Shown in pieces: positions 9,722 through 19,284 of a stretch of DNA of 64,000 bases (the stretch's first letter is position 1; each line of letters opens with the position of its first letter). Source of the DNA: Thalassotalea marina (GTDB lineage Bacteria > Pseudomonadota > Gammaproteobacteria > Enterobacterales > Alteromonadaceae); NCBI RefSeq assembly GCF_014656435.1, contig NZ_BNCK01000003.1, positions 124,001 to 188,000 on the forward strand, read 5' to 3'. The notes beneath the pieces are model-generated. The model saw only the letters and a list, made by a program, of their open reading frames with translations. It did not search any database and had not been told where the DNA came from. A program made the translations under genes and the position numbers.

Positions 9722-10096
9722 ATGGAGTTTGCATCATCAAAGCAAAGGTTAACAAATTCTTGTGCAAAATATTCACCCTACCGGCTTATATTGTGTTGTC
9801 AAAGCGCAGTCTTGTCTTGCTGCTTATTAATCTCTGCCAATAGTGTATTTCCAGTCTTTGTGGTCACTCTATCTTTATTAGTTTTTACGTTATTTTTTCA
9901 CTCTCATATAACTCAGTCGAGGTTCACTTTTAACATCGGTGAAGTGTTGCTTTATTGCCTGTTATTTTTGCTTTATCCCGGCCTTAAGGCCTTGCACACT
10001 CTCCCTTTTTATATCGTTTACGGATTAATTTTCATCGGGTTTGTCACGTTATGCCATAAAGTTGTGACGATTGAGCACTTTAAGGAACAGTCATGA
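9722..10096 (+). CDS. Small integral membrane protein, unknown function
   Basis: I do not recognise this 124-residue protein. It has three or four hydrophobic segments (about residues 24-56 in two stretches, 72-87 and 95-111) and few charges, so it should sit in the inner membrane. An AAAGGAAAG ribosome-binding site lies before the ATG. It overlaps the next gene by ATGA, so the two probably form one translationally coupled unit. It lies just beyond the fusA2 repeats and its relation to them is unknown. Confidence 0.6.
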   Translation: MEFASSKQRLTNSCAKYSPYRLILCCQSAVLSCCLLISANSVFPVFVVTLSLLVFTLFFHSHITQSRFTFNIGEVLLYCLLFLLYPGLKALHTLPFYIVYGLIFIGFVTLCHKVVTIEHFKEQS

Positions 10097-10491
10097 ATAT
10101 TAGTGTCACCTTTAGAATTAATCATTTAGTAAACAGCGTGCTCTTACTTTGTCTCGTTACTTTGTTGTCGCCAAACAACCCATTCTATTTCTTGGGTTTA
10201 GGTGCTTGGCTATCTATTACCATGCTCGATGTGCTACTTGTGTTATATAAACCAACGAGATTAATTTGCACTAGATTGGCACATAAAAAATACATAATTC
10301 ACCTTAATTTTGGCAAAGTATCTTTGTTGGAGAATGCCCTAATAGAAGTGTCACAATTTCTTTGTATTTATCGACTAACGTTTAAAAGTGACGACAAAAG
10401 CTACCAATTTTATTTTTTAACAAAGCCCAAATTTACTTTTGATTATTCTCCTTGCAAGAGCGACTCCTTTTTACAGTTATTCAACAGTTAA
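10093..10491 (+). CDS. Small membrane-anchored protein, unknown function
   Basis: The 132-residue product has two close transmembrane helices (about 12-26 and 30-52) followed by a soluble, strand-rich domain of about 75 residues (KKYIIHLNFGKVSLLENALIEV...). That layout recalls small YgfX/DUF-type membrane proteins, but I see no motif that would prove it. AAGGA precedes the ATG, and the start overlaps the stop of 9722-10096 (ATGA). The stretch 10492-10696 behind it shows no gene. Confidence 0.6.
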   Translation: MNISVTFRINHLVNSVLLLCLVTLLSPNNPFYFLGLGAWLSITMLDVLLVLYKPTRLICTRLAHKKYIIHLNFGKVSLLENALIEVSQFLCIYRLTFKSDDKSYQFYFLTKPKFTFDYSPCKSDSFLQLFNS

Positions 10492-10696
10492 AGTGTTGCA
10501 CTGAACTTTGTACTTTGAAAAATATTGTGAACGCCATACAACATTTTAAAAGCTTAAAAACAATAATAGATTAATCCCTTATATTCATAATCTTAGAGAA
10601 AATACCACGTAAAAATAGAAACTCAGCATGGTTTCAAAAAATAGCTTTTGCTAAGTTTACTATTCATTCTTTACGACATGTTACAAGGAGGAACAA

Positions 10697-11047
10697 ATGT
10701 CGATTGTAAATGTATTATGTGTACTGTTAGTCATTGCGCTATCTCAGTTGATGTTTGGGCAGAACAAGCTCATATTATCAACAACAAAATTGTCTGCTAC
10801 CGATATTGCCTTAAATACATCAATAGACAATTTATCGCTAACTGATAGCTGCTTTTTAAAAGCACAGCCGCCGAAAATATCGTTGTCTCCGGCGGCATTA
10901 CTTGAGCATCAATTAAGCGCTATCATGCCAAATAGATTAAACGACGTCGAACAACTCATGGCATTTTATTTGGATCATAAAAACACGCCGTTAGTGATAA
11001 TCCCACAACAAGTTTTTAATTTTCCATTGACCGTTAAGTTTAACTAA
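10697..11047 (+). CDS. Small exported or membrane-anchored protein, unknown function
   Basis: An AAGGAGG ribosome-binding site seven bases before the ATG is one of the best in the window. The 116-residue product has an N-terminal hydrophobic segment (MSIVNVLCVLLVIALSQLMF) and then a polar body with no motif I know. An alternative frame starting at 10648 lacks such a site. The last 57 bases overlap the 3' end of the convergent gene on the other strand, so one of the two stops may be under unusual constraint. Confidence 0.55.
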   Translation: MSIVNVLCVLLVIALSQLMFGQNKLILSTTKLSATDIALNTSIDNLSLTDSCFLKAQPPKISLSPAALLEHQLSAIMPNRLNDVEQLMAFYLDHKNTPLVIIPQQVFNFPLTVKFN

Positions 11048-12238
11048 GTGCAAATATTCAACCCAGTTGTCAGAAACCATTTTAACGGTAGCCATGTTAC
11101 GGTGTTTATCTAACACTGTTACATCAATATTCATGGTCGGCGGAAAGCGAACGCCATTTAGGTTCCAACTTTTAGCGAATTCTAACATCTGCTCATAAGT
11201 CGTTGCCCGAACCTCATGTTCGCCATTAGGGCCAGGAAAAGGTGGTATCGTGTGTTTGGCTAAATTGGGATGTAAAACTTCTATCATCAATGCAGGGTTC
11301 CTATCTCGCAACGCTTGGATATACCCTTTGGACACTCTGGTAATTTCATTGTCATCTTCGGCAGTTGCCTTGATCATGTTAGGCGCCATAGAAGGAAGCT
11401 TTTTAGCTTGAGCATCAAAGATATCTCTACCTTTATAATAACCTTGCTCATCGTATTGTTTTACTCCATAGGCAAATTGCCATTGATTAAGCGTTAACTT
11501 TTCCTCGCTGTCATAATATGCATACTTTACATGTTGTCCTATACCGTCATAGGTGTCTTGATAAAATGCAATACCATGTTCATTTTCTACAACCTCAAAT
11601 TCACTGTTAAGATTATAGTGACGATACGGTTCATTATTAGCGTTGTATTCAATGGCAGTATCATTAAAAGGAAAATAAGGAGATAGCGGTTGTTTCTCGC
11701 CCTTTAAATTAAAGCGTTGCTCTATCACCCAATCACCTTTTATATGCCAGCGATATTCATTGATATTCCAACGAGATTCTACTGGTTGATTTTCCTTATC
11801 ATAAAAATTTAACTGGTAGACAAAACCACTTTCGTCGCGGTGGTATACCTCTTTCTGTACACCGCGTATATTGATCATCGGTTCACGATTGACATCATAG
11901 AACTCTCGAATTTGACGTCCATTTTCGTCGCTAAATTTGACATATTTAACGCCAAAATTTGTCAGCGGATGAAGCCGTTGGTTGTTATAAAAGTTGTTTT
12001 CTATTTCAACAAGCCTACCGTTTTCACCGTAAGTAAAAACATAATGGGGTTGTTTTGCAGCTTGTTGCTTGTCAATCGGGTGAATACCTTTTATCTCGCC
12101 ATGTAAAGATACATGATTGTATCGTAAAGAAGAAAAGTACTTAGTACTCTCCTGTGCTGTTACTAGTGAGTTCATCATCATAGATAATCCCAATACGAAC
12201 CAAGTTAATGTCCCAATTACTGTTAAATGCTTTTTCAT
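10991..12238 (-). CDS. Exported protein with C-terminal NTF2-like domain
   Basis: The 415-residue protein begins with a signal peptide (MKKHLTVIG...SLVTAQE). The middle (about 40-290) holds degenerate repeats rich in aromatic and Gly/Asp turns (YGENGRLVEI, FSDENGRQIREFYD, YHRDESGFVYQLNFYD, YDEQGYYKGRDIFD). The last 115 residues resemble the putative lumazine-binding/NTF2-like fold (VSKGYIQALRDRNPALM ... VEYLHLVKLNGQWKIKNLLW), with no obvious active site. I chose the ATG at 12238 because the longer start has no ribosome-binding site and would spoil the signal peptide. It is divergent from a membrane transcription regulator, which may control it. Function unknown. Confidence 0.7.
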   Translation of the reverse strand: MKKHLTVIGTLTWFVLGLSMMMNSLVTAQESTKYFSSLRYNHVSLHGEIKGIHPIDKQQAAKQPHYVFTYGENGRLVEIENNFYNNQRLHPLTNFGVKYVKFSDENGRQIREFYDVNREPMINIRGVQKEVYHRDESGFVYQLNFYDKENQPVESRWNINEYRWHIKGDWVIEQRFNLKGEKQPLSPYFPFNDTAIEYNANNEPYRHYNLNSEFEVVENEHGIAFYQDTYDGIGQHVKYAYYDSEEKLTLNQWQFAYGVKQYDEQGYYKGRDIFDAQAKKLPSMAPNMIKATAEDDNEITRVSKGYIQALRDRNPALMIEVLHPNLAKHTIPPFPGPNGEHEVRATTYEQMLEFAKSWNLNGVRFPPTMNIDVTVLDKHRNMATVKMVSDNWVEYLHLVKLNGQWKIKNLLWDYH

Positions 12239-12457
12239 TATTATTTTTCCGCCAAAGTAGTTTTGATTTTCCATAGAATCTAAAGTGCACTAAACACCTT
12301 AGTAAGTCGTGAAATACTGGGGAAAAAACATGAAAAAAAGGTGAATTCTCCACTAAATACCCCCTTTTTTTGCCTGTAATTAAGTGATTAGGTTTTAAAC
12401 TACGAAGGTTTTCTGTCAAAATCTCAAACATTAATAATAAAAAAGAAAAACAATCGT

Positions 12458-14551
12458 ATGTTACGTTTTGGTCCATTTCAGCTTGATACATCACAAAAAA
12501 GACTTTTTGAAAAAGGGATCGAGCTGCCTATCGAACCAAAACTGTTTGATTTACTGATGTTGTTAATCACCCACACTCATCAACTGGTTTCGCGAGAATT
12601 TATTGTTGAATCCCTTTGGTCAGGACGTTATGTCACTGACAATGCAATCAACAAACAAATAGCTAACCTACGTAAACTACTTAATGATGACCCTAAGCAA
12701 TCTAAATACATTCAAACTGTTCCTAAGCTCGGATATCGCTTTATTTGCGACGTTAGTGAGGTTAATAACAAATCACGTAATAACGACAAAGCCGCAAGCT
12801 TTTCTTACAAATACGTGGGTTTAGTATTCCTCGGAATATTTAGTGTATGGCTTACAACTAACCTTGTTATCGGTCACAAAACTCAAGTTGCAGAACTTCG
12901 ACAAACCACGGAAGTTACACGACTCAACGGTATTGAATGGTCCCCCGTCATCTCTTTGGACAACACCACCATGTTTTTTCTGCACCAACAAGCGGTTGAT
13001 AGCAGCAACGAGCTTTGGCACAAAGATTTGATAACCAATCAACTTAACAAAGTAAAAACGACCAAAACTATAGGGCAGTTGCTTCAACTCATTGAAGATA
13101 AAGACGCCCCTGAAACATTTCATATTTATTACCGACAATTTGGCGGTGAAAGCTGCGGTATTTACCAAGGTAAAACTGACAAACAACAACTGCATAGTAC
13201 AGAAACCGCACTTGTCAGTTGTAACGAACAAGAGATCATTGACGCTGTGGTCGATCCTAACCGAAAATTTATAATTTACAGCGCAAGGTCAATTTTCAAT
13301 CAAGCTGGGCAACTATATTATTTAGATTTGACCACAAACAGCACCAGTGTATTAAAGCAGCCAGTTCCAGCGGGTAATGGTATTGTGTCGCTTGATCTGG
13401 CTAGTGATGGCAAATCACTGCTAATGATGCAGTCAAACAATAATCGACATTCAGATTTATATACATTAGCGTTAGATACCAACACCTTAACTCTACAAAT
13501 GAGTTTCGATTATTATATGGCCAAGGCCAGTTTTGATCATGATGCAACAGGGGTTTACTTTTTTGCGCCGCTACCTTCCAATCATATTAAACACCAACCA
13601 TTTGGCTCAAAACAAATATCTACTGTGGTAAGTGCCTCAGATTATTTGACAAGAGATATCAAGTTGGGCCCAGACAACACCTTATATTTTGCAACTCGAA
13701 ATAGAAATTTTGACAACGTTTTGCTCGACAACAACCAAAAATTAAAACTTAATAACTCGTCTGTTTATGACATTGTGCCAACACTTTTACATCAGCAAAA
13801 TAAGTACTTGTACGTTTCAAAGCGTACTGGACAATGCCAGATCTACCTAGCAGATTTAGACACGGGTGATAGCAAGATATTGTCTAATTTCAGTAATTAT
13901 TTAGTCATTCGTCATTTACAAATATCTCCTGACGATAAGTCTCTGTTGTTCGCCGATCATAACAATGTTTGGCGCATAAATTTATCAACACAAGCAAGTG
14001 CTTCAATACCATTTTCCCTTAACAACGCCGAACTAGTACATAAGAGCAACGACATCGTCATCAATTTAGAGTGGCTCAATGAAAGTCATTATGTCATTTC
14101 AACTTTAAATAAAGAGAAGCGTAACGTTTTACATAGTGTATTGGATGCCCAAACTACCGTACTGCCCTCAACATGGCGTCACTATATTACTGACGACCAA
14201 GATAACCGGCAGCTGCTTGTTATTGATGCTGAAACTGGCAATGCTTATTTCACACAAACTCAACTGATTACGTCTGGCGCTTCCCTAGAGCCAGAACATT
14301 TACAGAAAGTAGCAATAAATTTACCCAATAAGCTGCTTCACCCTAAGTTAATAGGTAATAAGTTAAATTTTGTTACCCACGAATCGGGACAAACCATTTT
14401 TAACCAGCGTTCTTTAGACGACAACAACGATAAAATGAACAAGTCACTAAACGGCTACTATACCTATGATGCTAACCATAAAATGGTTGTGATAAGCGAT
14501 TTGCATAGTATTAGCGGAGATATTCATAAAGCGAGTTTATCACTTGATTAA
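12458..14551 (+). CDS. ToxR/CadC-like membrane transcription regulator with periplasmic propeller
   Basis: Residues 1-97 form an OmpR/CadC winged helix (FGPFQLDTSQKRLF ... ILW-type ESLWSGRYVTDNAINKQIANLRK ... YIQTVPKLGYRF). A single transmembrane helix follows (about 118-138). The remaining roughly 550 residues look like a TolB/WD40-like beta-propeller (repeats such as LDLASDGKSLLMMQS and LQISPDDKSLLFADHNN) that would lie in the periplasm. So it is a one-component sensor: the periplasmic part perceives a signal and the cytoplasmic part binds DNA without a phosphorelay. The adjacent divergent exported protein is the obvious target candidate. The ligand is unknown. Confidence 0.85.
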   Translation: MLRFGPFQLDTSQKRLFEKGIELPIEPKLFDLLMLLITHTHQLVSREFIVESLWSGRYVTDNAINKQIANLRKLLNDDPKQSKYIQTVPKLGYRFICDVSEVNNKSRNNDKAASFSYKYVGLVFLGIFSVWLTTNLVIGHKTQVAELRQTTEVTRLNGIEWSPVISLDNTTMFFLHQQAVDSSNELWHKDLITNQLNKVKTTKTIGQLLQLIEDKDAPETFHIYYRQFGGESCGIYQGKTDKQQLHSTETALVSCNEQEIIDAVVDPNRKFIIYSARSIFNQAGQLYYLDLTTNSTSVLKQPVPAGNGIVSLDLASDGKSLLMMQSNNNRHSDLYTLALDTNTLTLQMSFDYYMAKASFDHDATGVYFFAPLPSNHIKHQPFGSKQISTVVSASDYLTRDIKLGPDNTLYFATRNRNFDNVLLDNNQKLKLNNSSVYDIVPTLLHQQNKYLYVSKRTGQCQIYLADLDTGDSKILSNFSNYLVIRHLQISPDDKSLLFADHNNVWRINLSTQASASIPFSLNNAELVHKSNDIVINLEWLNESHYVISTLNKEKRNVLHSVLDAQTTVLPSTWRHYITDDQDNRQLLVIDAETGNAYFTQTQLITSGASLEPEHLQKVAINLPNKLLHPKLIGNKLNFVTHESGQTIFNQRSLDDNNDKMNKSLNGYYTYDANHKMVVISDLHSISGDIHKASLSLD

Positions 14552-14655
14552 TGTTGAAAATAACCAAGCGAGTAGGGAATTAAATGAGCTTGAGATAGGT
14601 GATAACGTTTTATATGAAGTGTTCAACAATTTAGCAAATAAACTTCAATAAATAG

Positions 14656-14700
14656 AAACTCGGCTAACTATACATATGATGTATAAGAATAGCCGAGTTT
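14656..14700. terminator. Bidirectional terminator between convergent genes
   Basis: AAACTCGGCTA (14656-14666) pairs perfectly with TAGCCGAGTTT (14690-14700), with A-rich and T-rich ends on both sides. It can stop transcription from the regulator gene on the plus strand and the aminopeptidase gene on the minus strand. Confidence 0.8.
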
Positions 14701-14728
14701 AATTAAGCGTTAGTTACAACTACTACAA

Positions 14729-17422
14729 CTACAGTAGTTTTAGCGCTTTTACGCAGCGTTGAACACCTTGGTGTCTTGCTTTTACGGTTTTAAGTACTTG
14801 TGGCTTCATATCTTTATATTCTTCCACTAGTTTAGCTAATTCAGCTTCACTTTCTGCAGTACACTGTGATGGCAGCATGCTACCCGTAAATGAATCAAGT
14901 AAGCTCAGATCGTCACCTGCATTTAATTTTGGAATTTGAGCCAAAATACGATCTTTATAAGGCGCTTCTAAAGCCGATTGCTCTGCCGGGAACAGACCCC
15001 ACATGATATAACGCAATGTAGAAAGCTTAAGCTTATCTGGGTTATTGATAACCACGTCAAACCACTTGGCTTTAACTTCAGCTTCCGGTCTTACAACTTC
15101 AGCATAAATGGCATTTTTAACACCAGTATCAGAGTTATCTTTTGCTTTTTCTGCCGTCAGTAATGCCGCGTAATTACCGTATTGATAACGATTTAATTGG
15201 CCGACAATACCCCAACGCTTGTCTTGATCAATAGTTAAACCTTCAAAGCTTTTTTCACCTTGTAAAATAGCTAAAAGATTTTTTAAGTGGACATCTGACT
15301 TGCTGAATGATGCATAACGACCGTACCACATTTTTTGTAAATCTGAACCCGCTGGCGCGTTTTCTAGTAGTCGTAAATAAAGATTTTCAACGTCTTGATA
15401 TAGCGCAGAATAGTCTTTTTTACCTAAACGCGTCGCCGTTGATAAATACCCCATAGCTGAAGACAAGCTAGATGAAATCTTACGGATCACGTTATAGTCT
15501 TGCTCGCCCTCAAGGTTAGCAATAGCAAAATGCACAAATTTGTCCGCGGCTAAATTAGCATCACGCACACTATCTGCTAGGCTTTGCCACAGCATTAATC
15601 GCATAGTGACACTTTCAACTGCATTAATGTGTTTCTCTACTGACTGCAAAGATTTTTCATCTAGGTCAACTTTAACAAAGCCCCAATCTCCCTCATTTGG
15701 ATACACAAGATCTGGACATTGTTGGCCAACAGCATCAGTTACTTGTGTAGACTCACCGTTATACATAACAGGAATTGCAGAAGATAAGGTCATTGCCTCG
15801 TCATTAAAGTTATATAAACCTACTTGGACACGCTGTTCACGTAAAGTTGGGTAATCAGCTGGAGCACTCTGCAAAATTTTCATTTCGCTGATTTTACCCG
15901 CTTCACATTGGTAGCTGACTTTAATGGTATTTAAACCAGCATGATACAACCAATCTTGTGTCCATTGGCTCATATCTTTACCCGCTGCTTTACCAAGCTC
16001 ACCGATAAAGTCATTTAACTCAGTATTTTTATATGAAAACTTCTTCAAATAATTGCTAACACCAACTCTGAAGTTTTCCTCTCCTAAATAATACGGTAAT
16101 TGTTTTAGTACTGAGGCGCCTTTACCATAGGTAATCCCATCAAAGTTTGTTAACGCATCACCGGTCGTTTCAACAGGAAGTTCAATCGCATGGGTATTTA
16201 CCGAGTCATCACTACGATACGCCCATTGCTTTGTCCCTGAATAAAAAACATCCCAAGTATTTTCAAAATCACTGGCTTCAGCAACTTCCAAATTGGCCAT
16301 GTAAGTTGCAAAGCTTTCATTTAGCCACAAGCCATTCCACCAACGCATAGTAACTAAGTTACCAAACCACATATGTGCCATTTCATGCGCAATTACATTG
16401 GCAAGGCTCATCTTAGATAACGTCGATTTTTCACCGCGTGAAATATAGTTTTCATTGAAAGTTACAGCCGCAACATTTTCCATCGCCCCCGCGTTGAAAT
16501 CTGGCGCAACAACTTGGTCATACTTACCAAACGGATAGCGAACATCAAAGTATTCATTAAAGAACTTAAAACTTTGTTTTGTTGGTACAAACCACTCTTC
16601 TGTGTTGACATATTGCGCAAGGCTTTGACGGACAAATAGTCGTAGCGGAATATCTTCAAACTTGTCTTCCCACACAGCATATGGGCCAGCGTGAAGCGCA
16701 AAAATATACGACGAAAATTTAGCAGATTCAGGGAAGTGCCAAACTAAAAAGTCACCTTTTTGTTCTTTTTTGCTTTCAAGCGTTGAAGAAATAATTTGCC
16801 AATGTTTAGGGGCTGTTACCGTTGAAGCATACGTTGCTTTTAAGTCAGGCTGATCGAAATGCGGGAATAATCTATTGGCATCATATGGCTGGAAATCTGT
16901 GTATAAGTATACTTCGCCATTTTCTGGATCGACAAAACGGTGAAAACCAGAACCATCTGTTGAATACGGGCGCTCATAAGCGATGGTGACTGTTTGTCGA
17001 CCTTGAGCTAATTGGTTTTTAGGGATAGTAATAAACCATTTTTGGTAATCAAATTCTACGTTTTGTCCATTAACCTGCACACTAATAATTGTGCCTTCAT
17101 CAAAATCAATGGTCAGATCATTTTGATTATCTTTGCTTAAGTCAAAATGAATTTGAGTCACACCAGAAAATGACTCTGATTTATTATCTAAGTTAAAAGC
17201 TAAGTCATAATTAACATTACTGACCTGCTCCGCTCTCAATTTTGCATAATCTTCATGCAGTGATTCACTTTGCTGGCGAATCATTGACGATGCTTGTGGC
17301 GCTTCTTTTACCGTTTTTGTGGTGCTATTATCTACACTTTTTTCGCATGCACTAAGCAATACCAGCGATGCAGCTAGCGCCGCTGTCATCGCTTGATTTA
17401 AGCGAGTTTTCTTTAACTTCAT
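14729..17422 (-). CDS. M1-family aminopeptidase, lipoprotein
   Basis: A zinc aminopeptidase that removes N-terminal residues from peptides. The 897-residue protein has a lipobox (VLLSAC26), the exopeptidase motif GAMEN (312-316), the zinc motif HEMAH (346-350) and the third ligand E369 in WLNES. A long helical C-terminal domain of the ERAP1 type follows. The ATG at 17422 has AAAGGT upstream and gives a proper lipoprotein signal; a start 54 bases upstream does not. It is anchored to an envelope membrane and probably feeds peptides to the cell. It appears monocistronic. Confidence 0.92.
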   Translation of the reverse strand: MKLKKTRLNQAMTAALAASLVLLSACEKSVDNSTTKTVKEAPQASSMIRQQSESLHEDYAKLRAEQVSNVNYDLAFNLDNKSESFSGVTQIHFDLSKDNQNDLTIDFDEGTIISVQVNGQNVEFDYQKWFITIPKNQLAQGRQTVTIAYERPYSTDGSGFHRFVDPENGEVYLYTDFQPYDANRLFPHFDQPDLKATYASTVTAPKHWQIISSTLESKKEQKGDFLVWHFPESAKFSSYIFALHAGPYAVWEDKFEDIPLRLFVRQSLAQYVNTEEWFVPTKQSFKFFNEYFDVRYPFGKYDQVVAPDFNAGAMENVAAVTFNENYISRGEKSTLSKMSLANVIAHEMAHMWFGNLVTMRWWNGLWLNESFATYMANLEVAEASDFENTWDVFYSGTKQWAYRSDDSVNTHAIELPVETTGDALTNFDGITYGKGASVLKQLPYYLGEENFRVGVSNYLKKFSYKNTELNDFIGELGKAAGKDMSQWTQDWLYHAGLNTIKVSYQCEAGKISEMKILQSAPADYPTLREQRVQVGLYNFNDEAMTLSSAIPVMYNGESTQVTDAVGQQCPDLVYPNEGDWGFVKVDLDEKSLQSVEKHINAVESVTMRLMLWQSLADSVRDANLAADKFVHFAIANLEGEQDYNVIRKISSSLSSAMGYLSTATRLGKKDYSALYQDVENLYLRLLENAPAGSDLQKMWYGRYASFSKSDVHLKNLLAILQGEKSFEGLTIDQDKRWGIVGQLNRYQYGNYAALLTAEKAKDNSDTGVKNAIYAEVVRPEAEVKAKWFDVVINNPDKLKLSTLRYIMWGLFPAEQSALEAPYKDRILAQIPKLNAGDDLSLLDSFTGSMLPSQCTAESEAELAKLVEEYKDMKPQVLKTVKARHQGVQRCVKALKLL

Positions 17423-17575
17423 GGGAATTTGACCTTTGTCGTTATTGTTATATTCCAACCAACATAGCACTGCCATGTTAATGATTTGTTATACCACAGG
17501 AGACAAACAAAAATCTTAACGATTTCGACAATAAATCAAAATATTGAGACAAAAGGAAAGTATTAAAAGGTGAGC

Positions 17576-17607
17576 TTCAGCAACTAGCACTTAAACTAGT
17601 TGCTGAA
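17576..17607 (-). terminator. Hairpin after the YfcC gene
   Basis: Twelve-pair perfect stem TTCAGCAACTAG / CTAGTTGCTGAA with an eight-base loop, starting about ten bases after the yfcC stop. The following U tract on the minus strand is short (CCTTTTAATA), so it may be a moderate terminator or an RNA-stabilising hairpin. Confidence 0.55.
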
Positions 17608-17616
17608 ACGATAATC

Positions 17617-19059
17617 TTAAGGGTTTATCGACGATACGGTTGTTGCGCTATGATTTGCAGCTTTTGGCTGAACATCTTCACCGTAACCGAAGGTTACCGC
17701 GAGTACCAGCACGATCGATGCTGCTAACATAAGCTTTGCAATTAACGGTAAACAGAATCTAAACCATAAATGATAAGGCACACCAGCCATACCAATAATA
17801 CCCATTAATACAGCATTGGTTGGTATGATCATATTCGAGAAGCCATCACCAAATTGGTAGGCTAATACCGCCACTTGACGATATACCCCGATAATATCTC
17901 CCACAGGCGCCATTAATGGCATAGTAACGTAGGCTTGACCACTACCAGAAGGGATGAACAAGTTCAGTAAGGTTTGCATCAAGAACATACCCACCGCAGC
18001 CATTTCCGCACCTAAATATGACAATGGTGTAGACATACCATAAACAAGCGTATGTAAGATTTGGCCATCTTCCATAATCAGGGCAATACCACGTGCAATA
18101 CCAATTAATACACAAGTACTGGCAAGGTCTTTAACGCCCTCTATAAATTCATTTGCGGCACGGTCTGCACCAATTTGGCCAACGATAGTTGTGAAAATAC
18201 CCCATGAGATGAAAACAGCTCCCAGCTCATACAAATACCAGCCATTTTGTGAAATACCCCATACCGCAGTGGCAATCGCAGCAACCAATCCAAATAAGAT
18301 CATCTTATGACGAGCATTAAGTTTTGGATAATCTGCCTGCTCAGCACCAGCTAAAGGACAAGGCAAACCTTTAGTCATTGATTGCTCAGGATCTGCATGT
18401 ACTTTTTTAGCGTAACTCCACACATGATGAAATCCGATTAAAACGAAAGGTACAAATATAGCTAACCTAAGTTCAATACCTGAATAAACAGGAATTTCAG
18501 CTACCTTCTGTGCCACCATAACAGTAAAAGGGTTAAACGCCGACACACCATAACCAATACCGTAACCGGCTACAACCATACCAACGGCAGTCATCGCATC
18601 TAATCTCATCGCCTTACAAAGGCCAACGAGAATGAGTACAAAAGGAATATATTCACCTGCTGTACCTATTGCGCCAGATGCCATAGCAAAACAAAAAACC
18701 ACCATAAATATTAATAGGTTAGGTTTATGGCCAAAACGTTCTAATAAATTGCCAATTAAAGCGTCAATCGTGCCTGTGGCTCGAGCAATCGCTAAAACAC
18801 CACCAACAATAAAAACAAAAAAGATAACATCTTGAGCGGCAGCAAAAGCACGAGGAATTGCGACAAGAAAATCCATTGGAGATAATCTGGTTTGTTCTTC
18901 AGCAAGAGCATATGTACCTGGAACAACAGCTTGTCTACCGTTATCGAGTGTAGTGGTTTCGAAAAAACCTTGTGGTACTAACCAAGTAGCAATGTAGGCG
19001 ACTAACATCATACCTAACAGCAGTATGAGCGTATGTGGTACTTTGAATCCTTCTTTCAT
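17617..19059 (-). CDS. YfcC-family transporter
   Basis: A 480-residue inner-membrane carrier of the DcuC/YfcC fold with about 12 transmembrane helices. The recognisable stretches are the N-terminal HTLILLLGMMLVAYIATWLVP, the YfcC-type SGAIGTAGEYIPFVLILV, and PSGSGQAYVTMPLMAPVGD in the second half. YfcC proteins are annotated as basic amino acid or dicarboxylate carriers, but substrates are poorly known. It is divergent from the formamidase-like gene at 19285, with a LysR-type palindrome between them identical in design to those of the kynurenine operon. Uptake or export of tryptophan, kynurenine or a breakdown product is therefore a reasonable inference. Confidence 0.85.
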   Translation of the reverse strand: MKEGFKVPHTLILLLGMMLVAYIATWLVPQGFFETTTLDNGRQAVVPGTYALAEEQTRLSPMDFLVAIPRAFAAAQDVIFFVFIVGGVLAIARATGTIDALIGNLLERFGHKPNLLIFMVVFCFAMASGAIGTAGEYIPFVLILVGLCKAMRLDAMTAVGMVVAGYGIGYGVSAFNPFTVMVAQKVAEIPVYSGIELRLAIFVPFVLIGFHHVWSYAKKVHADPEQSMTKGLPCPLAGAEQADYPKLNARHKMILFGLVAAIATAVWGISQNGWYLYELGAVFISWGIFTTIVGQIGADRAANEFIEGVKDLASTCVLIGIARGIALIMEDGQILHTLVYGMSTPLSYLGAEMAAVGMFLMQTLLNLFIPSGSGQAYVTMPLMAPVGDIIGVYRQVAVLAYQFGDGFSNMIIPTNAVLMGIIGMAGVPYHLWFRFCLPLIAKLMLAASIVLVLAVTFGYGEDVQPKAANHSATTVSSINP

Positions 19060-19187
19060 GGACCTTTACCTTGATAAAAATTTGGCGCAGTTTACTAAAA
19101 ACTGGCTATGCAGGGCAATTGTTAAGCGATAGTTAGTTAAAGTTTTCAGATTAGTTAAAAGTTTCACCATCGCTAACCTTACAGATC

Positions 19188-19214
19188 AAATACATTCAAC
19201 ATTTGAATGTATTT
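19188..19214. promoter_or_regulatory. LysR-type operator K1 (formamidase/YfcC intergenic)
   Basis: A perfect palindrome: 12-base arm AAATACATTCAA, spacer CAT, and the exact inverted arm. The core TTCAA-N3-TTGAA is a T-N11-A LysR box. The centre (19201) is about 65 bases upstream of the start of transcription predicted from TATAGT at 19254-19259, the usual place for a LysR recognition site. It recurs at 30907-30923 and 38086-38102. Confidence 0.75.
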
Positions 19215-19253
19215 AAAAAAATTTTTCCGTTACTTATTTTCTTCACTATTTTC

Positions 19254-19259
19254 TATAGT
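19254..19259 (+). promoter_or_regulatory. -10 element of the formamidase-like gene
   Basis: TATAGT with only a poor -35 (TTACTT, 18 bases upstream), as expected for a promoter that needs an activator. It sits 26 bases before the ATG. Confidence 0.5.
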
Positions 19260-19284
19260 AAAGAAAAACAGTTAATTAACCGTT

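Noticed and set aside
10093-10491. YgfX/CptA-type toxin
   Set aside because: Two helices plus a strand-rich domain resemble it, but no SdhE-like partner is adjacent and no clear motif is seen.
10648-10845. Alternative frame overlapping the small exported protein
   Set aside because: No ribosome-binding site at its start, while the frame at 10697 has a strong AAGGAGG.
10867-10896. GC-rich inverted repeat (GCCGCCG / CGGCGGC)
   Set aside because: Lies inside the coding frame of 10697-11047 with no T tract, so not called a terminator.
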